In this document: one piece after another, positions 57,216-64,000 of the stretch
How positions within the stretch are numbered: position 1 is the stretch's first letter
How the letters are laid out: each line of letters starts with the position of its first letter
Assembly (NCBI RefSeq): GCF_018691265.1
Contig: NW_024881278.1
Coordinates: 8,804,001-8,868,000, forward strand
DNA: 64,000 nucleotides
Direction of reading: 5' to 3'
DNA from: Tyto alba
Taxonomy: Eukaryota > Chordata > Aves > Strigiformes > Tytonidae
Translations under genes and position numbers: made by a program
The notes under the pieces: generated by a model
What the model saw: the letters and a program-made list of their open reading frames with translations, nothing else
The model's database searches: none
What the model was told of the DNA's origin: nothing

Positions 57216-58369
57216 ACAAGTGTGGGGGCAGAAATCCAGAAAGCGGCGATGAGAAAATGCCTGCCTGAGAAACTGCAAAACAGCCCCCACAATTACAGCG
57301 CAGCGGCTCTGAACAGGGAAATGTTAATCAGATGGAAGGGTTTGCCAAAACCTTCATTAGCACCAAGCAGGTCAAGTCCCAGAGTGAGCATCTGGCGCCA
57401 GGAACTGACCTTGGCACCTTGGGGTTGTTTAACGTGAGCCGTGAGGAGCGGCTGCCCACAAAAGCTGAGGCACGGGCTATTCCTAAAGCGGTGGGCGAGA
57501 TGCTTGGCATCACCGGGGGCACCCGGCCCTCCCCAGGGATAAAGCCTCTTTTGCAGAGGGTCAGCTTGCCAGCCGGAGCAGCCGGTACCCAGGGCCATGC
57601 CGGCTGCTGTGGAGAGCAGAGGCTGAACTGGCAGAGAGGGGCTTCCCTGCAGCCTGGGCATACGGGGTCCCAAAAAGCCTCCAAGCGTTGGCTTGACTCA
57701 TTAAAATGAGTGTTCGAATGCAGCAGTGGTGCCAGGCGGCAGAATGAAATCTTTACATCATCTCGGAACTGATGTTTTGGTGTCACCTGGGTAAAATGAG
57801 GTTTTCCCTTCCTATGGAAAACCAGCGATTTATCTACACTGAGAAGTCAGCACCCCTTGCTAGTGAGAGACACGCTGAGACTGGTTTTGCTCAAATGAGG
57901 AAATACACGGGCTGAGGGGTTATTTAACAGCAAGGCAGCAGCACCCACCTCCTCAGGCAGAGGAGCTGCTGTTCCCTGAGGATTCATCACGTCTTTCGCC
58001 AGGTCTATCGCAGATGACTACTTTTACTTTCCTACAGCTACGTCGGCCTCTCTGGCACACAAACACAGCTCTTGCAGGCTGAGCTGTGCCTTCCTCCTGA
58101 GTAAGGCCCCCACATTTACTAGACTGTGCTTATCTGATCCTCACTTTGCTAATTCTTCAAGAGATGTAAAAGTGAAAAGGAGCCCTTTGAGCAAGTATAA
58201 ATGTAATTTTTCCTTGGTTTTGGCTCCTCTTCATGGCCTGAGTGACTTGGAAGGGCCACGCTAGAGACAAGAATCAGCTCCAGCGGAGTGAATCACTCAA
58301 TTTTATTGCAGCTCATCTCACCCCAACCCTGCTAACAAGCAAATACTGAAAGAAAAAGAGGTTAGTTTT
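57216..58369. other. Ordinary non-coding stretch
   Basis: Frames of 113-152 codons overlap on both strands at 57096-57786 without recognisable content. The rest has nothing to report. Confidence 0.5.
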
Positions 58370-58630
58370 CCCAGTGGCACCTCTCCCTCCCCCCTGACCC
58401 GCCGAGAAGCTCGCTCCCGGCGGGAGGTGCGCCCTGCTCCCCACTGCGCAGCGGCACTGGGGTGGCCCTGGCCGCTGCTGCCGGCCAGGGGACCACGGGA
58501 GAGAAGCGGTTCAAAACATGGGTGACCTACACACACGCCGGTAACAGACGGACTCGGCGCTGGCAGAGAGGAGCCCGGCTGCTCAACCCTACTGGTATCT
58601 GCTCCAAACCCAGAAATGCTTCGGGCTCTT
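58370..58630. promoter_or_regulatory. CpG-rich block beside a candidate enhancer
   Basis: GC-rich patch with clustered CpGs that ends abruptly at AT-rich DNA. A 118-codon minus frame (58318-58674) spans it and is not credible. Confidence 0.45.
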
Positions 58631-58639
58631 GGTAAATTT

Positions 58640-59200
58640 TGAGATTTTTTTTCAGAGGGGCAGATAATCATCACACTATTTCCACAGTCCTTCTACAAAT
58701 TATTTTGATAATAAAGGACCTACTGTGACATCAAGTACATTTTAATTACAACATTGTCTGTAATGCATATATCTAATTGCAAATAATTATTTTATCATAT
58801 TTTGTCTGTATGCCTGTTATATGCATCAGATATTATCTTCTGACTCAGCAGTACAGGTTAATTAAAATTTCTCTTTTAATATCGTTTCAAAGCTAACCAC
58901 ATAATTTCATCTGAACACCAGCTGTGTTGGTAAAAATTATTTTTTGTTATTTTTTGTCATGCTTGTCCATGGAGGAAAACCTGAGCTATTTCTGAAGGCT
59001 ATAATTACTGCACTGCTTTCTGCAGTCGTTTATTTGCAAAAGAAGAAAAGAAGGCAGAATCTGTGTAACATCAGTGGCCAGCAGTTGCTTTGTGTGTTTC
59101 TGGATTAATTTGAAGGTTTTTTTGTTCTCTTCCTTACACACAAGAGAATTTGAGATCCTACTTCCAGAAGCGGAATTTAACATATTACATAGCCATTAGA
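58640..59200. promoter_or_regulatory. Strong candidate conserved non-coding element
   Basis: AT-rich and complex, almost free of open frames, with TAATTA at 58743-58748 and 58784-58789 and a perfect TTAATTAA palindrome at 58858-58865. It also carries GATAATAAAGG, ACATTGTCTG (SOX-like ATTGT) and TATGCATCAG words. It follows directly on the CpG-rich block at 58370-58630. Confidence 0.5.
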
Positions 59201-62200
59201 TAAAGTCTGGTTTGTCGGTACAAATTGCACTCAGGGTTAAGACAATCTGCCTGGTCATTCTTGATGTTAACAAAGCTCAGCTTAAGGGTGATCCTAGTCA
59301 ACTCTTTCCTTCCTCATTTATTGTTCCTTAAAGTGATAAAGAGCAAATAGAAGGTGAGAGAAAAACGAATATATGAACATACTGTTGAGTCAAAAAGAGA
59401 GCTTAGGTTAAATATATGGCAATATAAAAACCAAAACAAGAAAGCTGAGCAGAGGACAAGAGGAAAAAGCAGACTCTTATTTCATATGGGAGAACACTTC
59501 ATCTGTAACTTGTACTAAAAAATGACCTCTGCTTCTTACCCTCTGAGCATTATTTCCCAGGACCAGAAGTATTTCTGTAAGTCCGACTGCCAGCACCTCA
59601 CTGCTATTTAAGACCATACTGCTGACGTTCTCTGCCTGTCTGTCCAGAGTCAGCTCCGGGGGAGGCTGAGGGGCAGAGGCCAGCAGGGAGAGGGTTAACA
59701 CGTGTCCCCAGAAGCCAGCATACAGCGGGCAGAGGTGAATGCTGCCAGGAGGAAACTGCTGGAGCTCTACTGAGACCACGAGTGACCTTTCCTCCTGGAG
59801 CGGGGTGAAGTAAACAACACTTATCTTGGATTTAGTGCGGTGGAGACGAGCAGCACTTTATCTTTGTACCGCCACACTCGGAGCAGGGGAGCAGAATAGT
59901 GATCCTCCCACTTTTACGGTGTAAGCCAGCTTTGCTTTCTTAGTCCGGTCTCAAGTTGAGCTGTAACACCGCCTCATGGAAAGAACTTGGCCAGGGCAGT
60001 AGCTTATGGGCTTTCACAACTTGCCATAAACCTCTGCAAGCAGTTCAACCTTTTGCAAGCGTAGTCTGATCTCTCCTTAGTGGGTGGATATTTTTACTCC
60101 ATGAAATTTCCTCATTCTCCGCGCTGTTTCCTTTTGGAAGGCATCAAGGGACATGCAATCCATGTTCCCTCTATTTTAGTTTTTTTTTCCGTCCATAGAC
60201 ATAAATTCTTCTCCTCCCCTTTATATACAGTTCGAAATTCTGGCAGATGGAAAACTGATGTCTTTCTTCAACAGTGTTTTTTTCCTGTCTTTCACTTTTA
60301 CTATATGAATGCCATTTTAATGCCTCATACGCTGCAATGGCTGGGATTTTTCCATCAGATTTTTCCTAAGTAGCCCAGCACCCAGAAGCTCCATCCCCCT
60401 TTACTGCCAGATTTCCAGGGTTAGGAACTTCTGAAAACCCAGTTCCCTTCCGCTGCCCCGCTTAGGGACACTCCTGCTTCCAGCTTTACGCGTGGTTTAT
60501 TTCACCATAATTTATTTCAGCGCTATCACCTGCTGCTTGCCATCCTGCAGCCCACGGGAAGCTGTGCTCCAACCAGGGCCAGGGCCAGATCCTGCCATCT
60601 CTCTGAAGGGCCACTGACCTTCACCCTGCCGTGCCAGCCTCCAAGCCTTGTGCCTCGCTTGCCGTGTGTGGAGGCTCACACCTGATGCTGTAGCTGCGGC
60701 TGGATGGGAAATTTTGCAGCTGTGCACTCAAACATCTGGCTATTTGATTCCTCCACTGTATTCTAGTCTCCAGCCCACACACTAACCTAGACCTGCGTGT
60801 TGCAGCACAGACTGCTTTCCACTTAAGCCAGAAATAAATGCCTCCAAGGAGGATGTACTTCTGTATAACGAATAGTCCTGTCTGCTTTTCCTAAAGTAAA
60901 TATTCAACTCCTATGTAGTAAGTTTTAAATAAGTAACTCATGCTAAATAATTAACTGTTTTCTGGGAAGGCTGTGGGCTGTCATGTGCTCATCTGAGAAG
61001 TCAGCATGCTTCTCCAGGAGACATCCTCCGCAGACACTGTGCACCTCTGAACTGCTCTTCTCCACCCACCAGATAAGCTGGGCACTGGTCCCACCTCTCC
61101 TGACTCCCTTTGCATTGCCAGCCCCTGGGACACCTCAGCCTCTGTGTCATTCATTAATTCATCTGCAACAGGCAAAGGGACAATAAGGAACTCTTTGGTT
61201 GCTGAATGAGAGGCACTGGGGGACATCCTCAGCGAGTGTAAATGGATTAGGTGCCCTTGCTTTCATAAACCCAGCAAAACTCCAAACCTTTGCAGAAGTT
61301 GATCCATGGAAAGCAGTTTGCAGGGTCCAGACTTAAGTCAGGTGTGTATTAGAAATAAAGCACTTAACATATGGCTTTGAGTCTAAAACAGCACCTCGTA
61401 GGTGTCGGGATCCACACCTGTGTACCCTGTAGGAACACTGTTAGGAAAATAAACCCATCAAACTCAGAGCCAGCTGGAAAAATCTTTTACACACACTTAG
61501 TCATATCAAGACAGAGAGCACAGTCTCATTTCCATATGCAGCACACTGGCACGGTACCAAAGCTCTGCCAAGCAACTGCACGCTGCACCTAAGTCAGGAA
61601 GGATCAAGTGAGTTGATTCAAATGCAGGAATAAGAAGCTAGTGTGCCTTAATAGATGTGTCAGACTGAGGATATACCACAGAACACAAAAAATAACCTTC
61701 TAAATACAATTTGAAGCATTTGGTTTGAAGGACAACTAATTAATACCGGCATCCCAATGCTAAGGAAATTATTATCTCACCTGTAAGTTATTTAGGAAGC
61801 AAGTCTCTTTTATTTACTTTTCCCCTGCCCTATTTTCTGGACTCATTATCAAGTGTTATATTGACACGAGTAAACAGAGAAGTTCCGTAATTTAATCTCT
61901 GTCGTTAAAATTTCAGACTCAACAGGAAAAGTAACCTTGCCTGTTCATCAAGTCCAGTGAAATTCAGGCGGCCGTATTTACAGCTGCAGCGGCGGGTTTC
62001 ACCTTTCCACAAACTCTGCAGCAAGAGACAGTTTCTTACCACCGCCCACCCTTGCTTACAGCAGGTAAGAAAATGAGACAGAGATTCCACCCTACTGTGG
62101 CTAAAGAGCTTAATACATTACAAGAGCACAGAATTGCAGTCCAACTCCTGCTTCTCCTGGCCCACCAAAGTCAAAAGATTAAAACAAATGAGGCACATCC

Positions 62201-62549
62201 TGGATTTTTATTACTTTGACTATGGTTCTGTTTGATACATCTTGTTATACACTATGGTAAGTCACAACTCTCTGACCATCAAAACATCATTTGTGCCATC
62301 TTTCTGATGTGAAATTTAGAAAGTAAGCGTGTCTTTAAGATGCTGATAAGCAAACCCCTGAGACCCATAGCTAGCCTTCACTCCTCGGGACTGCTACGCT
62401 CTCACACAACGCATCAGAAAGAAATTTAGAAATTGAATGAGGATGATGGGGGATGTGTACTCGTACCCTCACGTCTGGGGTCAATCATCCATGGCGAGGT
62501 GAGTGCCTAAAGCACAAGGACCGGCAGGCTGTGGCCTCCAGGAGCCAGC
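59201..62549. other. Long ordinary non-coding stretch
   Basis: No gene supported over more than 3 kb. Longest frames are 100 codons (minus, 59477-59779) and 97 codons (plus, 60080-60373), without recognisable content. AT-rich patches at about 60895-60960 and 61640-61900 may contain weak regulatory elements. Confidence 0.5.
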
Positions 62550-63250
62550 ACCGGGCCAGCGCCTGCTGCCGTGGAGTGGCCCCTAACAGGATGGCGAGAG
62601 GCGCTGCCCTGCTCTCTCGCGAGGTCACTCTCCACCCGCAGCAAACGGATGGCCCTGGTGCAGGAGAGCCGTCCTTGCGCAGGCACGCGGCTCTGTTGGG
62701 GCTTGAGACCTTGCTCAGCTTTTCCTCTGTCCTTTGACGGTGCTCAGGCCTTGGGACGCCCGGCATCGGGAAGGGGCGCGAGCAAGCAGACGCGCGCGGC
62801 GTGGGAAACATCCCTCCTCGGAGGGTGCAGCAGCGGACCTGCAGCTTTTGTGTCTCGAGGAATTTCAGGAAGCCTTTTCCTTTCCAAAGTAAAGCTCTCT
62901 GAGGACAGGACTGCTTAGCGTCCTCCCCTTCACGCGACTTGAGCCCCAGCAACTGGCTCCAGCTCAAAATCCACCGGGGGATGTGTCCCGCCACTCCTCC
63001 GTGGGCTCCCGTTAGCTGACAGCCCGCGCCCGGGCAGCTGGCAGCCCAGAAGCAAGCGCAGAAAACACGACCGAAGCCCAATACTGCGCACTGTGCTCCA
63101 GCTCCCCTGCCCGCTGCGTCCCTCACAGCGTCCCAGAGGTGGGAAGGCAGGCGCGGGGCACCAGCGGCAGGGACCGGCTGCAAGAAGCAGCAGGGACAAT
63201 GCCTGCCACGGTCATGGGCTGCGCAACCCAGGGATAGCGCGCCCGCCGGT
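62550..63250. promoter_or_regulatory. CpG-rich block (orphan CpG island candidate)
   Basis: About 700 bp with clustered CpGs, including a CG-only core near 62791-62801 with five consecutive or near-consecutive CpGs. The window's longest open frame (232 codons, minus, 62485-63183) lies here. A 115-codon plus frame covers part of it, and neither has a domain I recognise, so they are attributed to GC content. If a minus-strand gene exists anywhere in this window, this would be the first place to test. Confidence 0.5.
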
Positions 63251-63639
63251 AGAGTAAGTGCGTATTAATAATTTAGGCTATTCTATTTTAGACTGGCAAT
63301 GTGCTGCCCCTCACCTGTATTGCTTATGTGCAGGGGGTGCCTGAAATAGCAGCTTCTCTAACAGCTCTCCACAGCGCCAAGCCGTGCGCAGCCAAGAGAG
63401 GGGCTGTGACTGGCAGGGAGGCTTTCCTCCTCGGCCCAGACACTGCAGGGGCATTATTTTCGAGGTCATCATTTTCTCTTTTGTCTGTGGGGGTCTTGGC
63501 TGCGCTACGACTTCCCGGAAATCTCCCCCGTACAGATGTGATGCTAGTCTTCCTCCGCTGGAGCCAGGCGGAGTGAGGGTCTGCCCACCGTATCATCCAA
63601 ACCCACACAGAGCTGGAAAGGCAGATTCCTGCACAAGGG
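63251..63639. other. Non-coding spacer
   Basis: Short AT-rich start (GTATTAATAATTTAGG near 63261) and then mixed DNA with overlapping frames of 86-116 codons on both strands. No recognisable feature. Confidence 0.45.
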
Positions 63640-64000
63640 AGTGACTTATCTAAATGAATACTGAACCCATTCACACCACCGCCACGCTTTCGTTTATACG
63701 TTCAGCTCACTTAGGATGTCGCATTGGGCTGTGACCTTCAAAAATTCAATTCTGTGATAAGTGATTACTGCTTTGTCCCCCTAAGTGACTGCTTTATATA
63801 GATTTTACTTCAGATCCTGAAAGCTGAATGACCAAATCTCTTTCAGGAAATTGTTCTACCTTAACCACCAACTTTCGGAAATGCATCATCTGGCTTTCTG
63901 GGAAATTGCAATTGTGATATTGTTAGAAAACACAAGTCATAGCATTTTACAAGTGGTTTCCCTACACAGGCTGAAATACTGCAAGTTTACTGTGATTTCT
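63640..64000. promoter_or_regulatory. Candidate conserved non-coding element at the window edge
   Basis: AT-leaning, repeat-free and without open frames to the window end. It contains an imperfect direct repeat: TAAGTGATTACTGCTTT at 63758-63774 and TAAGTGACTGCTTT at 63782-63795 (3-bp gap). AAGTG is the core of NKX2-type homeodomain sites. Confidence 0.35.

Noticed and set aside
1..64000. tRNA, rRNA, familiar microRNA hairpins, CRISPR arrays, phage or bacterial operons, intact endogenous retroviruses
   Set aside because: No A/B-box pairs, familiar microRNA seeds, regularly spaced direct repeats, or LTR/gag/pol-like frames were seen on reading. The window has vertebrate non-coding character. 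A dedicated scan could still find diverged copies.

Overview
This looks like nuclear DNA of a vertebrate, most likely a bird. The best evidence is a recognisable 3' end of a CR1 LINE at about 55253-55402, the dominant transposon of birds and other sauropsids, together with a second decayed CR1-like piece near 2386-2460 on the other strand. Interspersed repeats are otherwise nearly absent by eye. No operons, ribosome-binding sites, CRISPR arrays or phage genes are visible. The species and chromosome cannot be told from the sequence, and a crocodilian or turtle is not strictly excluded.

No protein-coding exon can be supported. The longest open frames (up to 232 codons) lie in GC-rich stretches, often overlap open frames on the other strand, and show no family I recognise. 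I saw no tRNA, rRNA or familiar microRNA. The window reads as a gene desert or very large intron.

Its structure is a mosaic. One component is AT-rich, repeat-free segments of about 150-970 bp, dense in homeodomain cores (TAATTA), octamers (ATGCAAAT), SOX and TCF/LEF motifs. They resemble conserved non-coding elements (enhancers) around developmental transcription-factor genes. The strongest candidates are 251-800, 4041-4540, 4871-5290, 5830-6420, 9631-10600, 17421-17930, 18290-18860, 28600-29110, 31640-31900, 34560-34800, 48890-49390, 56000-56270, 56745-57090 and 58640-59200. The second component is short CpG-rich blocks without a gene (1921-2160, 4640-4870, 7491-7800, 13861-14170, 32041-32220, 56280-56745, 58370-58630, 62550-63250), several directly beside a candidate enhancer. 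The third is ordinary non-coding DNA with homopolymer runs and a few small tandem repeats.

The likely joint role is long-range cis-regulation of a flanking gene that I cannot identify. Conservation was judged from composition and motif texture only; no alignment was possible. Nothing here supports a new protein-based system. The observations most worth a second look are the orphan CpG islands next to candidate enhancers, a heat-shock-element cluster at 2489-2574, a GC-rich hairpin at 32162-32187, a possible CTCF site near 48692, and the near absence of transposons.
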